Assembly (NCBI GenBank): GCA_000442125.1
Contig: KE546971.1
Span: forward strand, 1,056,583 to 1,120,582
Reading direction: 5' to 3'
DNA: 64,000 bases
Source of the DNA: Opeltia flavorubescens
Taxonomy: Eukaryota > Ascomycota > Lecanoromycetes > Teloschistales > Teloschistaceae
Positions 47,142 to 58,708 of this stretch are shown here, one piece after another. The stretch's first letter is position 1; each line of letters begins with the position of its first letter. A program made the position numbers and the translations under genes. The notes under the pieces are model-generated. The model did no database searches. It had not been told where the DNA came from and saw only the letters and a program-made list of their open reading frames with translations.

Positions 47142-50100
47142 TCATGAAGTGTCATCTTCACTCTCGTCATCCTCATCGCCAGCCTTGATTTCATCCTCCT
47201 CATCTGCCTCGTCGTCTTCATCTTCAGTGTCCTCTCCATCAGGTATTTTCATTCCGTAATCATCTTGGAAAGATACCAATGACCGTACTTCTGGCATGAA
47301 CCCCATCCCTTGAAATCCTTTCATTACTTCTTCAGCCATGACCGGCGCGCATGTTACAAAAAGGTTCGCCGTCACGCCCGTCAAAACCGGCAATACTATG
47401 TCCTTCATCACTGCTCTAATCTCCTCAGCCTTCACATTCCTTACTTTTTCTAACACCCGATCGTTCCAGTCAGGCGGTAATTCTCGAACCACCTGTCGCA
47501 CGAAGCTCATCTGTGCTGCAGCTGCCATGGTTGCTTCACTGTTCGCAACGCTTAGGACAATGGAACTGATTGCGCCTTCTAACGCAAGAGGATCGAATTC
47601 CGTCTCCCCAGTCACGAAGTCTTCGACCACTGTCCTGCCGGTGTGAAAGGCTTTGAACGCGTTGGGAGACCGGTAAACACTGTATGAGATTTGACCAGAA
47701 TCAGTATGGCGGCTAAAGCTAGTACCGTAAGCAAGACCGGTTCCCCGGACAGCACTCCACATGGGTCCTTCAACGGCGTCCAGATATGAGAGTGCCACCA
47801 TCAACGCAGGGATCCGAGGGTCTTTGAGCGATGAAGGGCCCTTTGCGACAGAAAGCGCAAAGGATGAATCTATAGTCGGCATCGGAATGATGTAGGCCAG
47901 TTTTCCCGGATTCAGACCTGCCTCACTGAGTCGTGACATTCGCTTTTCTAGGGGAGCCAAGGGTCTGTTTGTATCGAGATCTGCAGTGAATTCTTTCCAG
48001 CTCGACACAGGCTGAATGACTCTTTCAACGTTTGCCACCACGGCAACGCGGAAGTTTGAGAATTGAAAGAGAGCATTGCGGATCTCTTCCAATTGCTTCA
48101 GGATGACATTAGGATCGCTCTTAAGTTGATGTAGGAGGCCTTTGAGATAGAGGGCCCCCACCAGGGTGCTTCGTGCGCGAACGATAGACGCTGGCGCAGC
48201 ATGGACCATCTCTTCTACAGCACAGAGCATCTGGAACAGTCAGCGCCATCGTGCCCATGCTCTACTAGCTGCTTACATTATTACCACTCCGTTTGGCTTC
48301 GGGAATATCGGCCAGTAGCCTGACTGTTGTTGAGGCGATTCGCTACCGGATACAATGTCAGCGGTCATCTTACTTTAAATCAGATGACCAAGTCCACAAA
48401 TCTTACCTCTAGGTCGAAGATGCCATTCCAGATCAATTCCTTGAGCCACCGTATAGCCGAGTTGTACTTCTCAACCTCAACTGATATTCGCATGACCATG
48501 ACTTCCGGATTACCAATGCCACTACCAGCTCCAAAGGCGTAGTCAACCGTATCTTTTTCTAACTCCTTGACGACTTGTTCAAACTCAACTCTTTGCCCGT
48601 TGCGCGCAATTGGGGATGTGAACAGATTATCGGCGTAGATCGTAAGGAGTGGCCTCAGAAGAATGGGGACAGACTCGGTGCTTATGATTAGGCTTACATG
48701 AGCAAAATTAGATTGGATATGCTCGAAGTGTATAAATAAGGGAAGCTCTGTGTCGTCGCCGTCAATCACCCTCTGTATTTTATTGTCGAGCCGGCCCAAT
48801 TCCTTCGCAGCCCCGGATCTCGCAGTTGTCGTTTCAATGAAATGTATCGACTTTGTGCTAGGGACCGGAAATTGCTCGAGTAATTCTTTCGGAATTTCTC
48901 GATCATTCTCCGCTTTAGCTTCGGCGAGTTTCTTTTCTAATGATTCGAGACCCTCTGGCCCAAGTCGAGTTTTCTGCTTCTCAACTCGAGATTTTTCCTC
49001 TGACTTGAGCTTTTTCGACAGCTTCACTGAAGGCTTGCCTAAGATTGTCACATGGTGAGCATCAGACATCCAGCTTTTGATCCAATATTGCCATCTCTCT
49101 TCTGGCCAAGAAGTCAGTTCGTCGAAGGCTTTCAGAGACGACAAATCAGCCTTCAACATCGATCCATCTCGGTCTGCAAATAGAAAATCGTAGATGATCG
49201 GGTCCGAAAAGGGAGTCGTAGAAGTTTCGATTGAATTTTTGACCATGCGGCGTTCTCTTGCAATGCAGTCTTTGAGGTACATCATGTCAAGTGAATTACC
49301 CGCCGTCTCCTTCAATACCTCGAAAAATCTCTTCTCGACTTCTTCCAGTCTTTCCGTGGCCACGCTACTAAGTGCGAATTGGATTAGAATCGTTGGCCGG
49401 ACTTCTACGGAATAATAAACGGCGCTGGCGACCTGCTCCTTTTCAACCAAGGTGTTTTCCAGGACCGAGGCTGATGAGCCGGCAAGATAGACAAGAAGGA
49501 TGTTCAGCGCCGAAGCTATGGCCCTATTCAATGGACGGACACGGATGACAGAAAACAGAAGACTGACCGTGTATGAGATCGTCGCAGCTTGGCCCGAAGA
49601 AGGTGACGGTGATTTCTCCGGCGGACTCGTCTTCTTCAGGAAAATCAACAGTCTCCAAAACAGACTTGGTCAAAGGAGGAGCAGGTTCTGAATCCACCCA
49701 GGGTCTTTTGAATGGGGCGTCTGGCGGAGGGATATCGTCAAGAATACTATCTTCAAAAGATTCCAAAATCTGGAGGAGACTATCATGGTCAACTTCCCCC
49801 ACGATGATGAGGCAAAGATTCTTCGGTTGATACATGTCACGATGGAACTTGCGAATCCGATCAGCTGGCAAGACGCGAAGCTGTTCCATCATGCCACCAG
49901 TCTCATACCTGAAGCCGACGGTTTCTGGGTACAATAAGCGTTTTGCTCTCAAGTCCATCAATTCTCCCTGTGTATTTTGGACGCCTTGCATTTCCGAGTA
50001 CACCACTCCAGCGTCCTGACCGGTTCCGTCGATATGATGGACTTCGGTGTAACATCCAGCATCCGTGAGAGTGGGCACAACAACGTGCTCCAGATATATG

Positions 50101-50462
50101 GGCAATATTTGGGCAAAGCCTTCCCAGCCAGCAGTATCGAGGGTATACGCTGTATGATCAGTGGCAGTCCAAGCGTTAGTATTTGAGTAGGCTCTGGTCG
50201 CAAGCTTGTCTAGGACACCTTTGTAGCGATAGCTTTTCGATCCCATGAAGCAGAGATGCTCTAAGGTATGGGGTGCCCCTGAATCGTCGTGTATCTCAGT
50301 GGCGAGAGTGAAGAAGCCGTTAACCTTAGGACCTTCTCTATCGACCACCACTACACTCATCCCTGTTCGTTGGCTCACATATTTTGTGATGGTGCATGGT
50401 GCATAATCCGGGCTGAACTTCTGAAGGATTTCGAATGACGACTTGCGCAGTACAGAAGGCAT
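47142..50462 (-). CDS. M16-family zinc metallopeptidase, Sdd3-like; one splice junction unresolved
   Basis: Large M16 peptidase of the type of yeast YOL098C/Sdd3, related to pitrilysin and presequence proteases. Exons 49568..50462, 48407..49515, 48277..48323 and 47142..48230 give about 1,045 residues. The inverted zinc motif HXXEH is HTLEH, in APHTLEHLCFMGSKSYRYKG, with the distal Glu region around YTEVHHIDGTGQDAGVVYSE. An acidic tail (EDTEDEDDEADEEDE) ends the protein; no clear mitochondrial presequence is seen. Introns at 49516..49567 (52 nt) and 48231..48276 (46 nt) are GT-AG. Between exon 2 (ends FDLE) and RLLADIPEAKRSGNN the natural 83-nt GT-AG intron 48324..48406 leaves the wrong phase. 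A 22-nt micro-exon inside it would restore the frame but needs 38- and 23-nt introns. Either a base error or atypical splicing is present. Confidence 0.85.
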
Positions 50463-51511
50463 TATTGAACTGACAAGTTGAAGCAAAACACAGAGCCCAC
50501 ACTTGTTGCTTTGCGGATGTACTGAATGCTCGGTTACACCTATATTTTGCCGCCTGAACTCCAAGGCAACGAGAGGTTAGTCTATTGACTTCGTACAAAC
50601 GCTGCCGACATATTGAATGGTTTTAAAGTATAAGTGTCGCCCGTAGCTTAAAGTTGGCGCTGGATGGCATACCATGGCATATAGAATATGAGAACACTGA
50701 AGAGAAGCGGTATGAGAAGTGCGAAGGCGAATGACTTCGGGAAATGGTCTCGGAACATGTATTCTGCAGCTGTGCGGAAAGGGAAATGCAACTTTTAGAG
50801 CACGAAAAATCCTCTGTCCTATGAATAATACACACCACGCACCTAGAATATGGGGGGAATGCAACGGCTGGTGAAAATGGATAGTCGGGCAGCTAAGATC
50901 GAGATCTCATTTAGTCAAGCAAGATAATTACAGGAGAGAGATTCGAAATATCTTTCCACTATACTGGGGTTCTCTATGTCATATCAATTCCTTCCAAGCG
51001 CAAAGGGATGAGGCTTGAGACAGGAGAATATACAGATATTACCTGGATGATGGATTACTCGGATCGTCTACGACTCGTAGATTTTAAACATAAACTTGTG
51101 GTCCCTGTAAGGTCCCCGTTTGAAGTAAGGCTAGTTCGGCTCTTGGCACTCGGCTGTGACACTAAGTAGAAATTTTACTCTAGCCTCCATAATTGAGATC
51201 CTATCTACTACTCCCACACCCCTTTTTTGTGGCAGATTAATATTCAAAACATCTTAAGCTGACTGGTGATTGTACATATGAAGTATTCTTGTTACGTGCA
51301 CTTGAGTGGACAGTTTTCGGTGCTTTTCACGTGGCTTGTGACAATCTACTTGAAGTAATAAAGACATGCCAAGATCGCCAGACTGGCTAGAGTACTTACG
51401 TTATAACGGATACCTTACCAAAGCTGCGCTTTTGCTTGGCAACCTCAGTATCAGACTAAGAAGAAACATGCCGACTTATTCTTCACTATGATGCTTCGTT
51501 GACGAGTATAG
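50463..51511. other. Divergent intergenic region with a possible tiny membrane-protein ORF
   Basis: 1.05 kb between the divergent M16 peptidase and ZW10/Dsl1 genes. Both promoters lie here. The only coding-like item is the 36-codon minus-strand ORF at 50648..50758. Confidence 0.4.
50648..50758 (-). CDS. Possible 36-aa single-pass membrane protein
   Basis: ATG-started ORF reading MFRDHFPKSFAFALLIPLLF and ending MPWYAIQRQL. It has a basic/charged start, one hydrophobic helix of about 20 residues and a polar tail, like small ER or mitochondrial membrane subunits. A good acceptor (CCGCACAG) lies 11 bases upstream of the ATG, so it may be the last exon of a longer small gene. I do not recognise the family and the ORF may be chance. 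Confidence 0.3.
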   Translation of the reverse strand: MFRDHFPKSFAFALLIPLLFSVLIFYMPWYAIQRQL

Positions 51512-54187
51512 ATGCCTTCGGGTATCTCTGCCAACCAGCTAGGTAGAGCTGTCCTCGACTCCGTTCGGAACGGTACCTACTCGGATTCTGAGGATATTGT
51601 CTCTGCAGAATTCCCATCCTCTGCTTTCTCTCAAGCCTTAGAGCTTCTTACTGAGGCTCGCGATGAAATTAAGGTATCCCCGTAGTCGCCCTTTAACCAT
51701 TCATCATCCGTACTAATATCTTGATCAGAGTCGAATTCGCACGTCAAGCAGAGAGAGCGCACCGGACATCGATGGCTGGATCTCGCAAGCAAAGCAGCTA
51801 CACCGTGATATAGAAAAAGCTCAACAGGATTCACGTAACATCGTTCTTCAAGCGGAGAAAGACAAAGAATTGCGCCAAAACATACATGATGCCGAGAGTA
51901 AGCTTCGACTTCTCGAGGAAGAAGTAGCATTCAACCACAGCCTAGCAGCGATCCTTGAGCAAATAAAGAAAAGTCAGCACGAAGCAGATCAAGTTCAAAA
52001 TCTGCTAGATCGGGGAGATTTGCTAGGAGCCGTCGAAATCTGCAACAAGAACCAGACAGAGCTCACCTCCATTCGGAACGGCCGTGATGTCAGGGCTATC
52101 GCTGTCTTACTGGATCAGGGTACAGAGACGCAGCACAACGTAGCACAAGTCTTGAAACAGAAATTATCTCATGTCATTCAGATTGATGATCAGACATCCT
52201 CCGTTGCTCTTTTGCAGAGTCCTGAGTGTGAGCATGACTATTTCTAGACCATGGGTTATCACTACTGACTGTTTGGACTGAACAGCTCTTGACACAATAG
52301 CAACCGCAATGCGCCAATTCGGTCTGCTTGAAGGCCTTGTTGCTGATCTTGTAGAAAACCTCGAGCACACGATCATTAAGCCTCGGCTCGCCGTCGGAGC
52401 CGAATCGTTCGAGCGTCTTCTAGTTGTGGAAAGTGATCGTATGACCTTATCTGAGGCTTCTTCCCCGGGTAGTATAACACAGCTCTTCGACGACTTGCGT
52501 GTTTTTATGGAATTCCTGCACAAACAATTACCACCTTTAATCTTGACTCCCCTATCAGACGCTCTCGGTCCCTTTCTAGTGAGGAGCTTAGTTGCAACTC
52601 GTCTCTCATCAGCAGTCCCCGAGGAGCTTGTGGCTTTGCAAGACTTTGGTAGTACCAGAGAGGAGGTATCCCAATTTGCCTCTACAATGGAATCTTATGG
52701 ATGGCCTGGCGTAGATCAGCTGCGAAGCTGGACGAATAGTATTCCGGAAGCATGGCTGGAAAAGCGTCGGAGGAGCTCTCTCGATAAGGTGCGCCAGCTC
52801 TTCAAGCGAGGATTCCAAGAGATCACCTCCGTCGAGCGAGTGGAGACCCAAGTACTTTCGCAGCAAGATCGTCTGTTCACTGGTAATACCAAGGATGATG
52901 AATGGAATGCTGGGTGGTCTGACGAGGAGGATCACAGCAGTCCTGTGGAAAAGAACGTCAAGTCCGGAGATGCAATGGGCGATGAAGACGAGGAAGATGG
53001 CAGTGCATGGGGGTTAGATGATGCAGATGAGCCGGAAGTTGATGCTTGGGGCTGGGGAGACAACAAGGATATTGGAGAGAACCCAGAGACTCCCCAGCAC
53101 GAAAAAGCTCTATTACCTAAACCTACTGTCAACGGAAATGCAGACCCCGGCCAACAGATCGAACGCGAAGTCACCTTGAGAGAAACATATAATATTACTT
53201 CTCTACCGATTGGAGTTCTTGACCTGATAAAAACCATCTTAGCTGATCAGGGCGCAATAAGGGAACAAAGGTGGGCAGTCCATGTGCAATACTCTAGTAA
53301 GACGCTCAACTAAGAACTGGACCAGCTCTGGCATCTTTTCCATGGCCGCTGCCATTCCAGGCCTATCCAGCCTCACAAGCCTTCTTCTCGTCATGTACAG
53401 GGCAAGTGCGTCGAACTACTACTCACTCAACAACAGTGGCAACATGTTTCTCTATAATGATTGCTTATGGCTGGCAGAGCAGCTCCGAGAAGTCACGCAC
53501 GCACGAAAACCGAATGGAGGAATAGCAACCAACAGTGATCTTCGCTTAGATGACGATGTGATGGTGCTCGAGGCCTTCGGCAAAAGATCATATGGAAAGG
53601 AAATGGAGTCGCAACGGACCATCATCAAAGACCTCCTTGACGGCGCTCAAGGGTTTGCAAATTGCACGGAGCCTCCCTTTTCTGGCGAGTGCGACCTCGC
53701 AATCACCACCATCGTCGATCGACTCCGCACCATCCACAAGCAGTGGAAGAGCATTTTATCGCACTCGGCCCTAATGCAATCCATTGGATCTCTGCTTTCC
53801 ACCGTCATCGACAAAATCGTGATTGATATTGAAGATATGAGCGATATCTCTGAACCGGAATCTCAACGGCTAACCGCCTATTGCAAGCAGATCATTGCCC
53901 TCGAAGACCTTTTCTTACCCCGACAGGAGCCCGTCTCTAGCGGGCAAGAGCAATCAGAGCCTGTTGCGCTCACAGCTGTATATGCCACTGGTTGGTTCAA
54001 ATTCCAATATCTGTCGGAGATACTGGACAGCTCGCTCGTGGATATCAAGTATCTGTGGACAGACGGAGGTCTAAAGTTGGAGTATGGAGTTGAGGAAGTG
54101 GTCGAATTGATTGAGGCATTGTTCGCTGATACAGAGCATCGAAGGCGAGCCATTGGTGAGATCCGAAGATCATCGGGGGTTAGATGA
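51512..54187 (+). CDS. ZW10/Dsl1-family vesicle-tethering protein; one splice junction unresolved
   Basis: ZW10-type proteins (Dsl1 in yeast) tether Golgi-derived vesicles to the ER with SNAREs; animal ZW10 also acts at kinetochores. Exons 51512..51673, 51729..52227, 52286..about 53270 and about 53303..54187 give about 840 residues. The N-terminal third is coiled-coil (DAESKLRLLEEEVAFNHSLA; LLDRGDLLGAVEICN). The middle has an acidic, Trp-containing stretch (DEWNAGWSDEEDHSS; VDAWGWGDNKD) like the Dsl1 lasso that binds COPI coat. The C-terminal part has LLLVMYRASASNYYSLNNSG and NMFLYNDCLWLAEQL. Introns 1 and 2 (55 and 58 nt) are GT-AG. At 53271 the natural 44-nt intron breaks the frame; only 31-nt introns (53271..53301 or 53284..53314) keep it. 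Confidence 0.83.
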
Positions 54188-54744
54188 GATTGACTATGAG
54201 GAGGTTGGCTGCAGAAACATGATACCCCTGCCTTGCTGCAACATAGCGTCTAAATATTTCTTCCAATTTTGAACACGAGTGACCAAATGCAGTCGTTTGG
54301 TGGAGCTTCGATTACGAGCAGAGACCGTACCACTTGAGTTTGGAAGTAACAATCAATGCTGAAAGATCAAACCTCTCCTTCAATTACTATCCCAAACCAA
54401 CCGATTGCACAATTCCAAACATCGCTAATGTCCACATCCTTATATGCAATGCTAGCGCGACTCCCGAGGGTTGATACCAAAACTCTTGTGCGATAGGGGC
54501 TGAATTGTCCCCGTCACCATAAGACATAATGTTCGAAGTAGAGACATCAGGTTAAACCACAAAATACATAGATAGCGCTTCCATCGTAGTACACGAGCTA
54601 GCCTAGATATCAATCGGTATATCAACAACCACCTCATCCGAATTTGGCCAGAAATCCTACATTTGGCCCGACTAGATTTAATAGACGGGGATCCCCCCTA
54701 CAGAACAAGACTTTTGCCGTTAACCCCCGTATTGAGCACTTTCG
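54188..54744. other. Convergent intergenic region containing a MITE-like repeat
   Basis: Between the ends of the ZW10/Dsl1 gene (plus) and the CorA-like gene (minus). About half is the inverted-repeat element 54465..54729. Confidence 0.5.
54465..54729 (+). repeat. MITE-like element with about 35-bp terminal inverted repeats, copy B
   Basis: The left end 54465..54499 (CGAGGGTTGATACCAAAACT...) and the reverse complement of the right end 54693..54729 (CGGGGGTTAACGGCAAAAGT...) match at roughly three quarters of positions. The 265-bp element has no coding capacity. No clear target duplication is visible. It shares its left end and an internal block with 30899 to about 31245. Confidence 0.6.
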
Positions 54745-56597
54745 TCATGCTCGTTTGTCACCATTCACTTGTACCAGGGGTTTTCGATTCCTATTTTTGA
54801 TTGCCTCCCACGCAACCAAGCCATACAAGCTCAGGACTGTCAAGGCGGTCATGGGAATGGCAAGAGCCAGGTACCACCACCATCGTGATGAGACAAGAAG
54901 TTGAGCATCACCTGATGGACCAGTGCTGGTACTGAAGAAGCCCATCCCGAAGATACTCTGCACAGGGATATCAGCTGCACCCTTCTAAGAAGGACGGCAC
55001 GAGCGTGACCTACGCTCGAGAGTGAGAGAGGCAGTGTGATCATCGCGAGGTATTGCAGTTTGGTCAACGAGCGGCTGTCTGCTTTGGCGGCGTCTGCGAT
55101 CATCTTGCTCTCTTCGGCCAAACTGAGATTGTTTTCGGCATCATGTTGGCTAATAGCAGCGCGACACTGTTTGTGTTTCAAGCAAATCATTTGGTCAGCT
55201 TTCCGCCCTCTACTTCAATCAATTGCGGTGCGGTCGATACCTCGTCGATACCGATCCTTGCTCGATCCTCGCCAACTCTCGCGTATCTGCCGTATATCTT
55301 CAGGTTCGCAAGCTGGCGGCGAAGCTCCTGGTCAATACTCGCGTAGTGGCGTTTCCATAGTGCTGCTTGGTCTGAAGCTTTCGGGTAAGGCCAATTGTCG
55401 GCTACCCAAGTATTTTCTTCGATCACGCGCTGGATCACTCCTTGAACGAGGTCGCTATCGATGATGAATGAAGTCAATTGTCTGCAAATCAAAAGAAAAC
55501 GCTCCGACAATTTTGTGTATTCCAATGTCTTGCGACTTTCTGAAGCTTCCTGATGGCGAGTTAGTAAAGGCATCCTCTATATTGAAACCAAGGAAGCGTA
55601 CAAAGCCTCGATGATTAGGAAGTCGGTACCTCGCGAGATATTGTTCTCAACAGGTTGCCGGAAGTCTGCCCATGATTCTCGACCACGGTCCGCAACAGAT
55701 GGAGATGTATGAGCATTGGATGACCTAGCATCTGGGTCCAAAATCCCGAAGATTCGTGTAATAGATGATGCTTCTGTTGCAAAGGCAGTCGTGTCACCAG
55801 TAGTGTTGTAGTCCCAATCGTGAAATCAGTGGCAGTCCAGACAGTCATGAAAGACCATCCCAGAACTCGCTTTGACGGACTGATCGAATGCTGTTTCGGC
55901 TCAGACTTGAGCACTGTAACATACCAGAATTCTACCCATGATGCAAGAGCATGCTTCAGTCCCAAACATCAGAAATTGCAACGAGACTCCTCTCACCATA
56001 CCGTTGAGTTATATCCTCTCCCTCAACATAAAGATTCCTCGCGGGACTCTGGAAACGTCTCAGGCTGCTTGCAAAATGGGAAGAGATTTTAAATTTGTGA
56101 AATATTTTCCGCATGAGTACCGATGTTATACAAAGCTTCTCGGTACTAACGGAATCCTCATCGATGAAACTTGAAGAGAACATCAACACTGCAACATGAT
56201 TTACGAATAATCAGATGAGGGTATCAGGTACTAACATTAACCGAAATCTAGGTCTCGCTGGACTATCCAAGACCTACAAGGCTACTGTTATTATTCAACA
56301 CTACTTCGAATGCTATGCAAATGTGTTACCTCAAGCCATGAGCTGAATCTATCGTCATCGAGTGCAGTGTATACTCCTAGTGCACTTGTTCAGTCGCTCA
56401 CAAATGTCAATGCTCTGATGGAATGGCAGTACTCTGAAGCACGTACTGGGACTCCCTTCACCAAGCTCGAGGACGTCTACTCTTGACTTATCCTTGAAGT
56501 AATGCTCCTCGTTGAGTACCCAATCGACATCAGCATCCCCGAAAATACTACCATGACTTGATATCATTCTTGTTGAGTGAAAGGGGATGACTCTCAA
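54745..56597 (-). CDS. CorA-like membrane protein (fungal), 5' part uncertain
   Basis: Fungal proteins of this type share the CorA-like C-terminus of a coiled helix plus two membrane segments; function is usually unknown. Supported exons on the minus strand: 55630 to about 55965, 55214..55549, 55014..55165 and 54745..54957, joined by GT-AG introns of 80, 48 and 56 nt in phase. Conserved features: ICRQLTSFIIDSDLVQGVIQ, LWKRHYASIDQELRRQLANL, the SQHDAENNLSLAEESKMIAD helix, KLQYLAMITLPLSLSSSIFG and the membrane segment WWWYLALAIPMTALTVLSLY. Further upstream, frames at 55956..56189 (SSHFASSLRRFQSPARNLYV) and 56355..56597 look like earlier exons but I could not join them, so the start and completeness are open. 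It could be a partly decayed gene. Confidence 0.6.
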
Positions 56598-57447
56598 TTT
56601 CCTAATGCAGTGCCGTAAATTTGAGGTTTCACAGACGCTGTTGAATAGGGTTGAATGTAAGTGCTAGGGGGGAAGGGGTCCAATCAGAGAGCGGACGTAA
56701 TTAATATTTTTCCCGCAAGCTCAAGTCATCTTCTTCTCCGATTTAGGTATGTTCAACGTGAAATATCACGGTGTCTTCACTGATTGTACCTCTACAATAC
56801 ATGAAAATCTATTTTAGGATCTAATAAACCGACTCCTCGTTTTGCTACTGAACTGCATACACTGCTGTAGGACCTAATTATACTGACATGACTATTCCAC
56901 AGAATTGCAGGCTGCACGGCAGTCAGTGGACATATATTATATAATGCATGTATAATATTTTCGAAGCCAATTGGATGCTAAATTGGTCATTTCTAGGATC
57001 CTGGTTTGATCTGTCTTCTCTCCTTAAAGCACTGAACATTCCCAACATTCGCAACTCATGCGCTACCATGAGACTGCATCCTCAAACAACAGGATTGCTC
57101 TCAACTTCCATTCACGGCAGAAGGTCTGAGTTGTGACGGCGGTCGCCGTGCATGGAATAACAGTCATTCCTTGCGCTCTGCTGCCAATGGGGATTGATAC
57201 TAAAGTCTCTCTTTCTCGTACATGGTCAAAGACTTATCGCATAGCTGAGCTGCTGAGCTATCCTGTACCACCCGTTTCATTTCACAGACCTTCTAGCGGA
57301 ACGCTTGATGGGAAGGCAGGTTGGGTAGTAAGCATCAGCGCGTTCCGGTACACCCAAACTGAATATGAGGCCATTCTGTAGCATCCAATACTGTGATTGA
57401 GTCCTTCGCAGATCCTAGCATACGCCCGAACGCTCCTGTGGACTTTC
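56598..57447. other. Intergenic, no gene seen
   Basis: 850 bases between the CorA-like gene and bL34m, both minus strand. AT-rich around 56700-56960. No domain-bearing frame was recognised. Confidence 0.35.
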
Positions 57448-57744
57448 TCAATGACTCAAGGTACTTCGTCCCTTCGCCTTCCTTCGCTTCAAGATCATTC
57501 GTCCCGTCCTTGATCTTAACCTGGCTAGAAATCCGTGTCTCCTCTTCCGTACACGATGACTGGGATTGTAGGTATCACGTGGCCCGTTGCGAATTTGGAT
57601 GCCAGCTAGCGCTGGGTGAGTGGATATTTTAGGCAGTAGATCGAGGGATGACATCGCCACGGCTGAGCGCATGGTATCCATGTCTGACGACAGTGAAATC
57701 GATTTATGAGGGAGTGGTACCAATGGGCGGATTGTCGTACGCAT
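57448..57744 (-). CDS. MRPL34: Mitochondrial large ribosomal subunit protein bL34m
   Basis: Bacterial L34-type protein of the mitochondrial large subunit. A single exon encodes 98 residues. The C-terminus is the L34 signature: [20 protein letters not shown], then [20 protein letters not shown] and a final His. The N-terminal 50 residues ([20 protein letters not shown]) have Arg, Lys, Ser and few acids, fitting a mitochondrial targeting peptide. The length is normal for a fungal precursor and no intron is needed. Confidence 0.93.
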   Translation of the reverse strand: MRTTIRPLVPLPHKSISLSSDMDTMRSAVAMSSLDLLPKISTHPALAGIQIRNGPRDTYNPSHRVRKRRHGFLARLRSRTGRMILKRRKAKGRSTLSH

Positions 57745-58111
57745 AGTAAGAGCTCTTGGACAATTGTCAACTTAGGAGGCTTCTGAACAAACTAAGTGTG
57801 GGTACCTTTTATTGATACATCTCAATGTTGGACGGACAGTCCGCGAGATATGTCTGAGCGTCAGCCCATTTGTTGCAAGGCAATAGAAGGGGGCCATCCT
57901 CTGTGATCGTTGAGCTGCTGGCCTGGTGGAGCAAACATAAGTGAAGATCCTCTAATTAGACATAGGTTCATTAATCTAAGCGACTTACCCGCGACTTAAG
58001 CTCTCTTAGCGCGCATCATTTCTCAAAGTCGAGAATTTTCGCTGGAACTAAATCCAGACCACAAATCAAGCGACGGTACGAAAGAGTTTTGTTCGGATAA
58101 GGACTTTGGAA
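57745..58111. promoter_or_regulatory. Divergent promoter region, bL34m / 198-aa gene
   Basis: 367 bases between two divergent start codons; no named motif was recognised. Confidence 0.4.
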
Positions 58112-58708
58112 ATGAACACCTTCAGTGCGTATCCACCAATTCGCCACCACTCTTCTCAGCTTATCTCACCTTCCCGTGCCCAGCAGCTCCTTGCCGATTT
58201 CCTCGAGAAAACAGACACAGATCCGTCTCTTGACCCGAATGCGCTCCTGACCGAAGATGGACCTGTCAGCCGATCAGCTTCTACGGGTCTAGTTCTGCAT
58301 AATCTAAGGCGAGTCGAGGCTGGTCTGCGCGGGGAACACATCGCTGCGGATCTATCTTTTAAAAGTTCTGGCGCTGAGGAAGTCCCAGAACTCACAGGAG
58401 ATCCTATCGTGAACGGCGAAGAAAAGAGAGAGAGGATCCCGGAAAATGGCGACACGATCTCGGAAGCGGATTGGCAAGACAAGGATGAGTATGAGAGGCA
58501 GCAGACAATCGAACATGGCGATGTTGGACCAAGGAGCAATGTACTTGAGGATTCAGGTCAAAGGACTGGCAAACCTGATGGTGAAGTCCCCGCAGTAAAG
58601 GGACCTAGCAAAGCCGAAAAGACTGAGAGAGCACGTAGGAAGAAAGAGAAGCGTAAGCAGGAGAAGCGAGGTCGTGAGAAGGAGTTGGCAACAAGTCACA
58701 AAGGATGA
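58112..58708 (+). CDS. Uncharacterised protein, 198 aa, basic C-terminus
   Basis: An intronless frame from the first ATG (58112). The N-terminal part (SAYPPIRHHSSQLISPSRAQ, QLLADFLEKTDTDPSLDPNA and VLHNLRRVEAGLRGEHIAAD) looks structured. The centre is acidic and polar, and the C-terminus is strongly basic (KAEKTERARRKKEKRKQEKR), a likely nucleolar or nuclear localisation region. The overall plan resembles small fungal nucleolar proteins, but I cannot name the family. The long frame and biased composition support a real gene. Confidence 0.75.
   Translation: MNTFSAYPPIRHHSSQLISPSRAQQLLADFLEKTDTDPSLDPNALLTEDGPVSRSASTGLVLHNLRRVEAGLRGEHIAADLSFKSSGAEEVPELTGDPIVNGEEKRERIPENGDTISEADWQDKDEYERQQTIEHGDVGPRSNVLEDSGQRTGKPDGEVPAVKGPSKAEKTERARRKKEKRKQEKRGREKELATSHKG

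Noticed and set aside
50463-50564. N-terminal extension of the M16 peptidase
   Set aside because: The upstream frame starts at TTG, not ATG, and its residues look non-coding; the ATG at 50462 fits the family start.
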